This document shows positions 39,229 through 48,336 of a DNA stretch of 64,000 bases, piece after piece (position 1 is the first letter of the stretch; each line of letters begins with the position of its first letter). The notes below the pieces were generated by a model. The model was not told where the DNA came from, did no database searches, and worked only from the letters and a program-made list of their open reading frames with translations. Origin of the DNA: Endozoicomonas sp. 4G (GTDB lineage Bacteria > Pseudomonadota > Gammaproteobacteria > Pseudomonadales > Endozoicomonadaceae); NCBI RefSeq assembly GCF_023822025.1, contig NZ_CP082909.1, positions 1,354,001 through 1,418,000 on the forward strand, given 5' to 3'. A program made the position numbers and the translations under genes.

Positions 39229-40157
39229 TACTGTCGCCGCTGGCCGGTGCATTGAACAAATACATCTTCAAGACTGGGACGTACTCTTTCAATGGTTCTG
39301 CCTTTCATTGCTTCCGGCCACTGACTTCGTAACCAGACTTCAGGTTCACTGATCCTGTTGGTGATCAGAACCCGTAGGCGGGTTCCCTGCTGGGCTGCGG
39401 ATAAAATTTCCGGGCGGGCTGTCAGGGTTTCCCTGACCTGTCGAAGGTGAGTGCCGCCGACTTCGAGAACCGTGGCCTGCATATCGTCCATGAGTTGCTT
39501 GGGAGGGCCTTCGGCCTGCTTGATGCCCCCCTCCAGAATGGCCAGGTTATGGCAGCGTTCCGCTTCATCCATGTAGTGAGTGGACACCAGGATAGTGACT
39601 CCCTGATCACAGAGGTCAAACAGCGTTTCCCAGAAATCACGGCGATTCTCAGGATCCACCGCCGAAGTTGGTTCGTCCAGTAATAATAATTCCGGTTTGT
39701 GCAATGTGGCTGCCGCCAGTGCGAGCCGCTGGCGCTGGCCACCGCTGAGACTGCCTGTCATTTGCCTGCGGCGCTGATCCAGATCGTAGATCGTCAGTTG
39801 GCTATCAATGCGTTTATTAACCTCTTTGCCCGGCAGGTTGAAAACTTGTGCCATGAATTTCAGATTTTCTTCTACACACAGATCGTCGTACAAAGAGAAC
39901 TTCTGAGTCATGTAGCCCAGGCGCCGTCGCAGGGCTTCTGACTGTTCAGGTATGTTCAGCCCCAGTACACGAATGTCACCCTGACTGGGCGTTAGCAAAC
40001 CGGTTAACATTCTCAGCGTCGTCGACTTGCCACTGCCATTGGGTCCCAGAAAGCCAAAAATAGTGTTTTCTTCAATATTCAGGTCGAGACGATCCACGGC
40101 CGTGAAGTCACCAAAACAGCGGGTCAGCCCTCTGGCTGAGATAGCCTCCCGACTCAC
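39228..40157 (-). CDS. ABC exporter ATP-binding protein
   Basis: A 309-residue ATPase with Walker A GPNGSGKST (near 36-44), signature LSGGQRQRLALAAA (near 137), Walker B LLLLDEPTSAVD (near 156) and the H-loop STHYMDEAERC (near 192). The C-terminal 90 residues carry an accessory domain typical of drug-exporter ATPases of the CcmA/YbhF group. It starts at a GTG that overlaps the HlyD-gene stop as GTGA, so the genes are translationally coupled. Confidence 0.9.
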   Translation of the reverse strand: MSREAISARGLTRCFGDFTAVDRLDLNIEENTIFGFLGPNGSGKSTTLRMLTGLLTPSQGDIRVLGLNIPEQSEALRRRLGYMTQKFSLYDDLCVEENLKFMAQVFNLPGKEVNKRIDSQLTIYDLDQRRRQMTGSLSGGQRQRLALAAATLHKPELLLLDEPTSAVDPENRRDFWETLFDLCDQGVTILVSTHYMDEAERCHNLAILEGGIKQAEGPPKQLMDDMQATVLEVGGTHLRQVRETLTARPEILSAAQQGTRLRVLITNRISEPEVWLRSQWPEAMKGRTIERVRPSLEDVFVQCTGQRRQ

Positions 40158-41122
40158 AGGGGCAGGTCCACTTGTACAGGCACGCCTGAGGGTAAATCGG
40201 AAGCCGTTTCCGGAAGCTGTACTTCGGCCATGTAAACCAGTCGGGAGCGTTCTTTTTCATTCAGGGCATAGTGGGGAGTGAAGGCCGGATCCATGGACAG
40301 CCAGCGGATTTTGCCAGGAATGGCTTCTTTTACACCATCAACATGTACCGTTACATGGTCGCCTACATGAACAGCCACCTTATGGGGCTCAGGAATGTAA
40401 ATGCGGGCATAAGGGGCGGCATCGGCCAGCAGCACGGCCAGTGTGCTGCCTGCTGAAACTCTTTCTCCCTGGTGTCTGGGCAAACTGTCCAGCCAGCTGT
40501 CTCTGGTGGCATAAATGGATAGATCCTCCAGCTTTCTCTGTTCCAGAAACTGACTGGCTAATGCCTTTTTCATAGCAGCCTCAGCCTGTTCTATGGTTTC
40601 AGGACGGTTGCCATTGAGCAGGCTCAGGAGTTTTTCTCTGGCTTTGGCTGTTTCGGCCTCAAGAGCGTCACGGTCTGCCCTTGCCTGATCCAGTTTGGCT
40701 GGGCTGATCAGTTTGCGTTCCAGTAGTACTTTGTTTCTCTGGAAAGTTTTATTGGCATCCACCAGTCGGGCTTCTATTTGCCTGACATTGGCCCTTGCTG
40801 CCGCGATGTCCTCGATTCTGGCACCGTTGACTATTTCGCTCAGATAAGCTCGTGCCCGTTCTGTTTCGGCCAGTGCCACAGCAACGGCTGCCTGTTGCTT
40901 GCGGTCATCCAGTTTCAGGATCAGTTGACCGGTTTTTACCGGATTACCCTCGGTGATAAGAATGTCGGTGATCAGCTCCGATGCGGTGGCGGTCAGAGCA
41001 ATTCTGTCTCGCTCGAGGGTTCCCAGCGCCTGATGAGTATCGGCAGAGAAACAGCCGGAAAGCAGCAGTGTCAGCGTGGCTGTTCCAATTAACGTCAAAT
41101 GACGTTTTATCAATCTGTTCAT
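40154..41122 (-). CDS. HlyD-family periplasmic adaptor, lipoprotein
   Basis: About 322 residues. From the ATG at 41122 the N-terminus is a lipoprotein signal (LTLLLSGC, lipobox cysteine near 24), then a split biotinyl-lipoyl hairpin (ILITEGNPVKTGQLILKLD), a long coiled coil (about 60-170, ERARAYLSEIV through EQAEAAMKKALA) and a beta-barrel domain. It would link the inner-membrane ABC exporter to an outer-membrane channel. The open frame continues 13 codons upstream to a TTG, but that would hide the signal sequence. First gene of the three-gene exporter operon. Confidence 0.87.
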   Translation of the reverse strand: MNRLIKRHLTLIGTATLTLLLSGCFSADTHQALGTLERDRIALTATASELITDILITEGNPVKTGQLILKLDDRKQQAAVAVALAETERARAYLSEIVNGARIEDIAAARANVRQIEARLVDANKTFQRNKVLLERKLISPAKLDQARADRDALEAETAKAREKLLSLLNGNRPETIEQAEAAMKKALASQFLEQRKLEDLSIYATRDSWLDSLPRHQGERVSAGSTLAVLLADAAPYARIYIPEPHKVAVHVGDHVTVHVDGVKEAIPGKIRWLSMDPAFTPHYALNEKERSRLVYMAEVQLPETASDLPSGVPVQVDLPL

Positions 41123-41232
41123 GGAGTGAAGGCGTGTTTTGTGACGACAAACATCCAACAAATGTAGTCACAAAATGAAAAGGTTACCTGATAAAAAACC
41201 AGATAACCCGGCTTTGTTGTGTAGAGTCCCGG

Positions 41233-42186
41233 TTAAGAGCCTGATGTCATCAGGAACTCTACAGAGGGTGCAAAAAATGCACAGCCCGTGACGGCCTGGG
41301 AATAGTCCATCAGGTGATCGTAGTGACCCTGGCTGTCGGCCTTGATCATAGACTCCAGCATCTTGTCAAAATGATCCGGTGTACGACAGTAGGAGACAAA
41401 GTACAGCCCGCCTTCACTGGCATTGCCGTAGGGCATACTATGGCGCAGTATTTCCATACTTTTGCCTTCGCTGTTCTTGACGTTGGAACGCTTTACGTGA
41501 GCCGTAGGCGCTTTTTCTTCGCCAGTAAATTCAATGTCGTCTTCCTTGGTGCGACCGATGACTTTCTCCTGCTCAGGCACTGCCAGCTTGTCCCACTTTT
41601 TGAATGAGTGAACCCATTTCTGGGTGTGGATATAGCAGCCACCGGCAAACGAGAGATCTTCGTCGCCTACCAGAGCGACGCTGGCTCTATTGTCGCCTTT
41701 GGGATTTTCGGTGCCATCCACAAACCCGGTCAGGTCACGGTTGTCCAGGTAGCGGAAACCGGTTTCGTCTTCCTGAATCTCAACAGCCTGCCCAAAATGA
41801 TCCATGGCTTTGTGCAACAGGAGAAAATTGATATCCCGGCGATTGGAACGGATATGGAGCAGCAGGTCACCGGGAGTGGCAGGGGCAACCCGGTCGCCTT
41901 CTGTCACGGCTTTGAAAGGCGCAAGAAGGGCGGGTTTACCGGCGTTGTATAACTTGTCCCAAGCCTGGCTGCCAATACTGATTGTGGAGGACAATTTGGC
42001 ATCGGGATACTGCTTGCTGAGATCCTCGGTCAGTTGGGGAATCAGTGCACAGGTTTTTTTTACCCGTTCAAGACTGTCAACCCGTTCAAGACTGTCCGCA
42101 TTGTCCGCATCCCGCCTGATCGTTAAAACCAGAAAGCAGGCATCGGTATTGGCTTCTGGAGTAATTCCTGATTGTGGTGTGCTCAT
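41233..42186 (-). CDS. Dye-decolorizing (DyP-type) haem peroxidase, YfeX-like
   Basis: A 317-residue haem peroxidase. The GxxDG motif is in DLTGFVDGTENPKG (near 135-150), the distal aspartate of the family. AHVKRSNV near 228 holds the likely proximal haem-ligand histidine, and ILRHSMPYG near 245 the distal arginine. SEGGLYFVSYCRTPDHFDKML is also typical. Length and motifs fit the cytoplasmic P-class (YfeX). No signal peptide. It carries a small repeated segment, DSLERVDSLERV, near residue 35 caused by a short direct repeat. Physiological substrate unknown. Divergent from the hydrolase gene. Confidence 0.93.
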   Translation of the reverse strand: MSTPQSGITPEANTDACFLVLTIRRDADNADSLERVDSLERVKKTCALIPQLTEDLSKQYPDAKLSSTISIGSQAWDKLYNAGKPALLAPFKAVTEGDRVAPATPGDLLLHIRSNRRDINFLLLHKAMDHFGQAVEIQEDETGFRYLDNRDLTGFVDGTENPKGDNRASVALVGDEDLSFAGGCYIHTQKWVHSFKKWDKLAVPEQEKVIGRTKEDDIEFTGEEKAPTAHVKRSNVKNSEGKSMEILRHSMPYGNASEGGLYFVSYCRTPDHFDKMLESMIKADSQGHYDHLMDYSQAVTGCAFFAPSVEFLMTSGS

Positions 42187-42269
42187 TGCAGACTCCTAAC
42201 GTCAGTTTTCGAAACTATGGCAACCTGTCTTTTCGCTGTCAGGTTTCTGTGCATAGCATGAAGGGGTTT

Positions 42270-42956
42270 ATGAAGACGGGTGGGATGAATGGCTTTACAA
42301 TAAAGTGTTTTATCCAAGATGGACAGTTTCCCATGGATCTTATCTGGAATCGGGCTGAAACCGGGTCTCCATTATTGATACTGGCTCACGGTGCCGGTGC
42401 GGCCATGGACAGTGATTTCATGAATCAAATGGCTGACAGACTGATGGCTAAAGGTGTCAGTGTCGTACGTTTTGAATTTCCTTATATGCAGGAGCGAAGG
42501 GAGACCGGTAAAAAAAGACCTCCTGACAGGCAGCCAAAATTATTGCAACGTTGGCTGGCAGTGATCGAACAGGTCAGCAACGAGTACAGTGGCCCTTTGT
42601 TTATTGGCGGTAAGTCCATGGGCGGGAGAATGGCCAGCCTGCTGGTGTCTGAGGTGTCTGATCTTTCAGTGAACGGCGTTGTCTGTTTAGGGTATCCTTT
42701 TCACGCACCGGGCAAACAGGACAAACCCAGAACAGGGCACCTTGCCGATTTCCCATTACCTATGTTGGTGGTTCAGGGCACCCGGGACGCCATGGGTGAT
42801 TACGCCACCGTTCAGGGCTATGAGCTGTCGGGTAATATTGAGCTTCATTGGCTGGAAGACGGTAATCATGATCTGAAACCCAGAGTTAAATCGGGTTTTA
42901 CCCATGAGCAGCACCTGATCGAAGCCGCAGAAAAAGTCTCAGCTTTTATTAATTAA
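42270..42956 (+). CDS. Alpha/beta-hydrolase, KANL3/Tex30-like
   Basis: About 228 residues with the fold marks LLILAHGAGAAMDSDFM (oxyanion region), FIGGKSMGGRMASLL (nucleophile elbow, GKSMGG) and a C-terminal LVVQGTRDAMG...LEDGNHDLKP with the acid and histidine positions. This matches the KANL3/Tex30 alpha/beta-hydrolase-like family; substrate unknown. The open frame runs back to 42174, overlapping the divergent DyP start; the ATG at 42270 has AAGGGG at good distance and is preferred, with ATG 42285 as alternative. Confidence 0.8.
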   Translation: MKTGGMNGFTIKCFIQDGQFPMDLIWNRAETGSPLLILAHGAGAAMDSDFMNQMADRLMAKGVSVVRFEFPYMQERRETGKKRPPDRQPKLLQRWLAVIEQVSNEYSGPLFIGGKSMGGRMASLLVSEVSDLSVNGVVCLGYPFHAPGKQDKPRTGHLADFPLPMLVVQGTRDAMGDYATVQGYELSGNIELHWLEDGNHDLKPRVKSGFTHEQHLIEAAEKVSAFIN

Positions 42957-43046
42957 TCCTTCGATCAGTCTGTACGTATACTGGTGTGAACTAAAGTTCC
43001 TTACAATAGTCTGAGTTTTGTCAGGCAATTGTGAGGGCTGGCGTTG

Positions 43047-44408
43047 ATGTCGACTGCAGCATTGTATCGGCGGGTCTGGATGTTTGCCTGGCCTGCCATT
43101 CTTTCCAACATTTCGGTTCCCCTGCTGGGGCTGGTTGATTCCGGGGTCCTGGGACATCTCTCCAGTGATATTTACCTGGCCGGTGTCGCCATTGGCAGTA
43201 CCTTGTTTACACTGGTGTTCTGGGCTTTTGGTTTCCTTCGAATGGGAACCACCGGTCTGGTGGCCCAGGCACTGGGAAAAGATGACCATCAGGAAACCCG
43301 GCAATGGCTGGCCCAGTCGATTCTGCTGGCGGTCGTCATTGGCTTGTTCCTGATTCTTTTACACCGTCCTCTTCTGGATATTGCCCTGCCTTTATTTAAT
43401 GCGGCCCCCGAAGTGGCTGAACAGGCCCGAATCTATTTTACTACCCGCATATTTTCAGCCCCTGCGGTGTTGATTAACTACGGGATCGTTGGCTGGCTGA
43501 TCGGAATGCATCGCCCCAAGGGACCTTTGTTTATTCTGGTGCTGGCCAATGGGGTCAATATTATTCTGGATCTGTTCTTTGTTCTGGGTTTAGGGATGGC
43601 TACCCAGGGCGCAGCATTGGCGACAGTGATCGCTGACTACACCAGTCTTTTACTGGGGATCTGGATAGTGAGGCAAACCTTGAGAGGGAAGTCTGGCACC
43701 TTTGTTCGCGCAATGATTCTGAATCTGGGTTCTATGCGTCGTCTATTGTTGTTGAATCGACATCTGTTTGTGCGCACGCTCTGCTTGCTTGGAACCCAGG
43801 CTTTCTTTACAGCACAGGGTGCCCAGAGTGGCAGCCATATCCTGGCAGCCAATGCCCTGTTACTGAATATGTTGCTGCTGATTTCTAATGGGCTGGATGG
43901 CTTTGCCCATGCTGCCGAGGCCCTGACCGGTGAAGCCCTGGGGCAGCGAAAAGAAGATCGTTTTAAACAGATTGTCAGAGTAACGGGCTATTGCTCGCTT
44001 ATTTGTGCGGTTCTGTTTTTCTTCGCCTTCTCGCTGATGGGGCAGAATATTATTGGTCTACTGACGGATATTCCTGCTGTCGCCGAAACGGCAAACAGTT
44101 ATCTGCCCTGGCTGGCCGCTATGCCTTTATTTGCCGTCTGGTGCTATTGGCTGGATGGTGTGTTTATTGGTGCTGTACGTACGGATATGATGCAAAACAC
44201 CATGTTGATAGCGACATTTATGGTGTTCCTGCCGGTCTGGTATATCACTCGTGATATGGGCAATCACGGCTTGTGGCTGGCTTACAGTGCCTTTATGCTG
44301 GCCCGCAGTGCGGGACTGGCTATGGTTTATCGATCCTTGTGTCAGTCCGGATCCTGGGTTAGCGAGAACGGGAGTGAATGTGTCGGAGAGTATAGAAATC
44401 AATCATGA
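43047..44408 (+). CDS. MATE-family efflux transporter, DinF-like
   Basis: About 453 residues with 12 hydrophobic segments. Family regions include FAWPAILSNISVPLLGLVDSGVLGHL at the N-terminus, FGFLRMGTTGLVAQALG near 75, and DGFAHAAEALTGEALGQ near 290. MATE proteins of the DinF group export cationic compounds using Na+ or H+ gradients. An ATG at 43047 follows GAGGG at a fair distance; a TTG just before it is also open. The last 29 bases overlap the TusA-like gene. Confidence 0.9.
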   Translation: MSTAALYRRVWMFAWPAILSNISVPLLGLVDSGVLGHLSSDIYLAGVAIGSTLFTLVFWAFGFLRMGTTGLVAQALGKDDHQETRQWLAQSILLAVVIGLFLILLHRPLLDIALPLFNAAPEVAEQARIYFTTRIFSAPAVLINYGIVGWLIGMHRPKGPLFILVLANGVNIILDLFFVLGLGMATQGAALATVIADYTSLLLGIWIVRQTLRGKSGTFVRAMILNLGSMRRLLLLNRHLFVRTLCLLGTQAFFTAQGAQSGSHILAANALLLNMLLLISNGLDGFAHAAEALTGEALGQRKEDRFKQIVRVTGYCSLICAVLFFFAFSLMGQNIIGLLTDIPAVAETANSYLPWLAAMPLFAVWCYWLDGVFIGAVRTDMMQNTMLIATFMVFLPVWYITRDMGNHGLWLAYSAFMLARSAGLAMVYRSLCQSGSWVSENGSECVGEYRNQS

Positions 44409-44625
44409 GCTGGATACTTCAGGTCTGCTTTGTCCGGAGCCGGTCATGATGTTGCATAACAAAGTGAGAGACATGAAGCCCGGAGAAATGGTCAGGGTGA
44501 TAGCAACGGATCCTTCTACCCAGCGTGATATCCCTAAGTTCTGTAATTTTCTGGATCATGAGCTGTTGTCTCATGAGCAGGTGGAGAAACAGTATATCTA
44601 CCTGATTCGTAAGGCAGGATCTTAA
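44380..44625 (+). CDS. tusA: TusA-family sulfurtransferase
   Basis: About 81 residues. LDTSGLLCPEPVMMLHNKVRDM holds the family motif CPxP, whose cysteine carries sulfur to TusBCD and the tRNA 2-thiouridine pathway. The frame is open for 43 more codons upstream inside the MATE gene, but a GTG at 44380 with GGAG five bases before it starts the protein where TusA usually starts. Overlap with the MATE gene suggests co-translation. It is followed by a good terminator. Assignment to TusA rather than a paralogue is likely but not certain. Confidence 0.85.
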   Translation: MSESIEINHELDTSGLLCPEPVMMLHNKVRDMKPGEMVRVIATDPSTQRDIPKFCNFLDHELLSHEQVEKQYIYLIRKAGS

Positions 44626-44640
44626 GCAATCGGGGCTGTG

Positions 44641-44677
44641 CGCTGCGCTTTACTTTGCCGGTGAGCGCGGCGTTTTT
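44641..44677 (+). terminator. Rho-independent terminator after tusA
   Basis: CGCTGCGCT (44641-44649) pairs with AGCGCGGCG (44664-44672), one U-G wobble, loop of 14, followed by TTTTT. It touches the stop of the convergent gene that ends at 44676. Confidence 0.8.
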
Positions 44678-45530
44678 ATGTGCTGTGCAACTTCGGTGAA
44701 GTCAAAATTTTATTTACAACCTCTAAAATCATAGGAGTTTCAGAATATGCTTGGTAAAAATTCAATACGTCTTCAGGGGCATGAAAACAAATCTCATTAT
44801 GTCCCATTTTACCTATGCAAACATTGTCGCCAATGTGAATAAATACATGAACCAGCTTGTTGTTTTTTGAAGTTGAAATTGACATCGGAGTGAATTGATT
44901 CTTTATATCTGATTCATTTAAGGGGGCACGATCAAGACGGACCCTATCATTAAATGAATGTGAATTGAATTCCATAAAGTTAACAAATTGAAGGCAAGTT
45001 GTTGGTATTTTTTTGTCTTTGCGAAACTCATCCATAGTGTTATTTTCAGATACAGGAACAAACTCTGGGGGGCAGTCATCGAATATATTCTGTAATCCTT
45101 CGTTAATACATCTTAAAAGTCGCTCTTGCCATAAACGTGGAGGTTTAAATTCGTGTTCACCGTCTTGTGTTTTAATGCTAAACGAGATGGATTTTTTTGG
45201 ACAGTCGTCACTCATGTCAATCAATTTTGCTGCCAGCTCATTGTCTCTTTCATTACCATTGATACAATTAAAAACGGTACCGTCTATTTCAAAAGGAAAA
45301 TACTTTAATACCGACCTATTCTGCAGGTCGACCTGATTAGGTGGGTTTCTAATCACGTGTCTTTTTTTGGATTTATCAATTTTTATAGATACCGGTGGTT
45401 TTACACTTTCCACGGACTTGTTAAAACACGTTGCTTCAGCTTTATGTGAGTCGCAAGTGTCCTGTTTTGTGGCTACATCTGTTGTTGAGAGCAATCCTGT
45501 ATTTGAAATATTGTTGATCGGTGTCGCCAT
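44676..45530 (-). CDS. Unknown Cys/His-conserved protein, array copy 1
   Basis: A 284-residue protein of a family with four copies in this window; I do not recognise it. No signal peptide. Shared blocks: FPFEIDGTVFNCINGNERDNELA, SFSIKTQDGEHEF, LWQERLLRCIN, FDDCPPE, TTCLQFVNFMEFNS (about 180) and VHVFIHIGDNVCIGKMG (about 230) followed by CFHAPEDVLNFYQ. The Cys before QFV and the His before FIHIG are invariant in all copies; their order and setting recall NlpC/P60- or LRAT-like papain folds, which is only a hypothesis. This copy is the most divergent and is separated from the other three by an RloAB-like insertion. Confidence 0.75.
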   Translation of the reverse strand: MATPINNISNTGLLSTTDVATKQDTCDSHKAEATCFNKSVESVKPPVSIKIDKSKKRHVIRNPPNQVDLQNRSVLKYFPFEIDGTVFNCINGNERDNELAAKLIDMSDDCPKKSISFSIKTQDGEHEFKPPRLWQERLLRCINEGLQNIFDDCPPEFVPVSENNTMDEFRKDKKIPTTCLQFVNFMEFNSHSFNDRVRLDRAPLNESDIKNQFTPMSISTSKNNKLVHVFIHIGDNVCIGKMGHNEICFHAPEDVLNFYQAYSETPMILEVVNKILTSPKLHST

Positions 45531-45698
45531 GGTGAAATACTCTTTTTTATTTAACTGCTATTCAGAGTCAATGCTATGCCTAAAGTTCATAACATAATAG
45601 TTAGCAAAGGTAACAGTCCGACTTTGTCGGGGTCGTTGTTTCGGGATGAAATTTCATCAATAAATATATGAACGATCAAATGATAGGTTTGAGTGTTC

Positions 45699-45916
45699 TC
45701 AATCTCGAACACTTGGCTTGCCATCGATAAAATTCTGCATATCTTGAAACATCTGATGAATATCAACGTAGGGATTTAAATAATAGGGTTGAGATTTCCC
45801 TGGCTCGGCATCCTTAATCGCCTGGCTCATCAGCCGATCAGAATTCTGTATGGCTTGAGGAACTAGATGGATACAGGCTTAACACTTAACTGCTTACCTC
45901 TTTTTGGCTTAGGCAC
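45699..45916 (-). pseudogene. rloB-like remnant, internally deleted
   Basis: A GTG at 45916 overlaps the end of the rloA-like gene by 8 bp and starts VPKPKRGKQLSVKPVSI, the usual opening of RloB-type proteins, but hits a stop (45863-45865) after 17 codons. In another frame, from about 45880 down to the stop at 45699, the sequence reads IHLVPQAIQNSDRLM... and ends with NPYVDIHQMFQDM, which resembles the RloB C-terminus. About two thirds of a normal rloB is missing between the two pieces. So the partner gene has been reduced by a deletion with frameshift. RloB identity is from pattern recall. Confidence 0.6.
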
Positions 45917-47186
45917 GACGAATAACCTCTTTAAGAGAGTCAGAAATCTCCTTATAATTAAACTCAGGAATACCGCCTAACCGGCCTTCATTATACCATT
46001 TGGAAAATGGGCTTGAGTCCTTAAGCGAATTATCAAACTGTTCAATGCATAAATATTCTGTCCCAGAACCATGGTTTTTTCCACTCAAATAAACCTGATC
46101 TTTTCGTAAAATATCTTGAGACATCAGAGATATATCATGAGTTGTAAAAACCAGCTGTGCATTGTTTACATTTACGGTTGGATCATTAAACAGCTTGATA
46201 ATTAACTCAGCAATATGTGGATGCAAGCTGGACTCAATTTCATCAATAAATAATGATGCACCCTTACTTAAAACCATTGCAAAAAATGGAACCAAACGAA
46301 AAAGCTTAATTGTACCTTTTGATTCTAAACCTTTGTCAAATTCCACAAGATCTCCAAAGTCTGACTTATGATAGAAAACTTCTCGCCTGGAGAATTCTTT
46401 AATAAATTTACCTTTTACTTCTTCTGGAAAATGCTCTGGAAGCGATAAGTTTTCAGGAAGCTCTTGCTTTACAAAATCAAACTTACTAATACCCAAGTCA
46501 GCTTTACTTAGAAATGAGTTAACAACTTTTTTATATCCTGATTTATTCGCCCAATCCAGCATAGAGAATGAGTGATCAGTGAGCATTATCAGAATGTTTT
46601 TTCTGAAATAATTATAGATATCACGTAAAAAAGACGGTGAGTCTGGGCTATTTCCAGCTTTTGACAGATAGCTATTGTTTGAGAAAAATGCAAACTGCCT
46701 TTTCCCTCCCTTATAGCTGTCACCAAATTTCACACCTTTCCAGTCTGTAGGGGAATTGCGTGTAAATATATTTGATGGCTTTGTAGTTTTATACAGATCC
46801 AGACTTTCATAAATAATATCAAATGCATCAAACTTTATTTGATACCGATATCTGTTTTTATTAACATAAAATTCAATTTCAAAGTTGGTTGGGGAGCCAA
46901 AAGTATCTTTTGAAAGCCTGTAAGGCTCATAGGCTTCTATTTCTTCACCATCCTTCCAGCTTCCACTCTCGATGACTAACTTTTTTAGGGCATCCAGAGC
47001 TAAAATAAGGTTGGTTTTTCCGGACGCATTTGCACCATAGATGGCTGTGGTTTTCAGTAGGCCAATTTTACCGTCAACGTATGAAATATTGCCTGGATGA
47101 TGCTTGGGTTTTCTATCAGCATACAGGCTAAATACTTGCTCGTCCTTAATGGAACGAAAATTCTCTATTGTAAAATCAACGATCAT
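45909..47186 (-). CDS. RloA-like AAA-family ATPase
   Basis: A 425-residue ATPase of the SMC/ABC-like AAA_15/AAA_21 kind. It begins MIVDFTIENFRSIKDEQ, has Walker A IYGANASGKTNLILAL near 50, a signature-helix region, Walker B ASLFIDEIESSLHPHIAELI near 310 and a switch-like LVFTTHDISLMS near 345. Such ATPases paired with RloB are found in restriction loci and act in defence or DNA metabolism; that role is inferred. It is complete, but its partner gene is a remnant (45699-45916). The pair sits inside the four-copy array, between copies 1 and 2. Confidence 0.8.
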   Translation of the reverse strand: MIVDFTIENFRSIKDEQVFSLYADRKPKHHPGNISYVDGKIGLLKTTAIYGANASGKTNLILALDALKKLVIESGSWKDGEEIEAYEPYRLSKDTFGSPTNFEIEFYVNKNRYRYQIKFDAFDIIYESLDLYKTTKPSNIFTRNSPTDWKGVKFGDSYKGGKRQFAFFSNNSYLSKAGNSPDSPSFLRDIYNYFRKNILIMLTDHSFSMLDWANKSGYKKVVNSFLSKADLGISKFDFVKQELPENLSLPEHFPEEVKGKFIKEFSRREVFYHKSDFGDLVEFDKGLESKGTIKLFRLVPFFAMVLSKGASLFIDEIESSLHPHIAELIIKLFNDPTVNVNNAQLVFTTHDISLMSQDILRKDQVYLSGKNHGSGTEYLCIEQFDNSLKDSSPFSKWYNEGRLGGIPEFNYKEISDSLKEVIRRA

Positions 47187-47377
47187 AAGACCGATCCTTA
47201 TCAGTGATAGAGGCTTTTTTTAGCCAAATTCGCATAAAATTACACTTTAGTCGGATTTTGGCACCTGAGAAAGCCCCTAACAAGCGTAACCTGGTCACCT
47301 GTATCCTTGGGCATGTCAGCTTTTGACATTTCTTCTTGAATGCTTTGCCAGTGAGTGTGGGGTTCTGAGCCTTACAA

Positions 47378-48208
47378 CTACTGTAAAGGTTGAATCTTTG
47401 CAACCACTAAACTCAGAGGAGTTTCAAAAATCGCCTGATAATGACTCAATATGTCTTCAGTAGTATGGAAATAAATATTCCTACTTTCCATTTTACCTAT
47501 ACAAACATTATCTCCAATGTGAATAAATATATGAATGATGTCGTTATCTTTCAAAATCGCAAGAGGTGTGAATTGATGGTTTTTATCTAATTCTTTTAAG
47601 GTTGTAAATTTAACTTGGAAGTTGTCATGATATGAACTTGAATTACATTCCATAAAGTTTACAAATTGAAAGCAAGTTGGTTGGATTTTTCTACCTTTAT
47701 AGATCTCACCCATAGTTTTTTTTCCTAATACAGGAACTGTCTCTGGGGGGCACTCGTCGAACAAAGATTGCAATCCTACATTTATACATCTTAAGAGTCG
47801 TTCTTGCCATGAATGTGAAGGTTGATAGTCGTGATCGCCATCTTCTGTTTTAATGTTAAAAGAGAAGGCGCTGTTTGGCCAGTCATCACAAATGTTAATC
47901 ATTTTTTTTGCCAGCTCATTATCTCTTTCATTACCATCGATACAATTAAACACAGTGCCGTCTATTTCAAAAGGGAAATACTTTAATACCACTCTATCCT
48001 TCAAGCCATTCTCATGAAGCTTGGTGAAATCAGTCTCACTTTTTTTGGATTCATCAATTTTTATAGATAATGATGGCTTTGCGCATTCCACAGATCTGTT
48101 ATAACACGTTGCTCCAGATGTTTGTGAATTGCACGGTTTTTGTGTTGAAGCTATATCGCTTGTTGAGAGAAATGTTTTATTTGAACTACTGTTGACCGGT
48201 GTCGTCAT
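47378..48208 (-). CDS. Unknown Cys/His-conserved protein, array copy 2
   Basis: A 276-residue member of the four-copy family. It shares FPFEIDGTVFNCIDGNERDNELA, FNIKTEDGDHDYQPS, WQERLLRCINVGLQ, PTCFQFVNFME and IHIFIHIGDNVCIGKM. The N-terminal 60 residues (STQKPCNSQTSGATCYNRSVECAKPSLSIKID) are Ser/Thr/Cys-rich and almost the same in copy 3. The gene is one unit of a 959-bp tandem repeat with copies 3 and 4. Each unit has its own upstream sequence with GTTCATAACATAATGGTCAG, so separate transcription from like promoters is possible. Function unknown. Confidence 0.75.
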   Translation of the reverse strand: MTTPVNSSSNKTFLSTSDIASTQKPCNSQTSGATCYNRSVECAKPSLSIKIDESKKSETDFTKLHENGLKDRVVLKYFPFEIDGTVFNCIDGNERDNELAKKMINICDDWPNSAFSFNIKTEDGDHDYQPSHSWQERLLRCINVGLQSLFDECPPETVPVLGKKTMGEIYKGRKIQPTCFQFVNFMECNSSSYHDNFQVKFTTLKELDKNHQFTPLAILKDNDIIHIFIHIGDNVCIGKMESRNIYFHTTEDILSHYQAIFETPLSLVVAKIQPLQ

Positions 48209-48336
48209 GATGTAACTCCTTATTCTTTTATTTATTGATATTGTTCAGAGTCACTACCCTATATAAAGTTCATAACATAATGGTCAGCCAATTTAACAGT
48301 GAGATGTGGCTAACCCAAGCGTTAGGTGCCACACAA

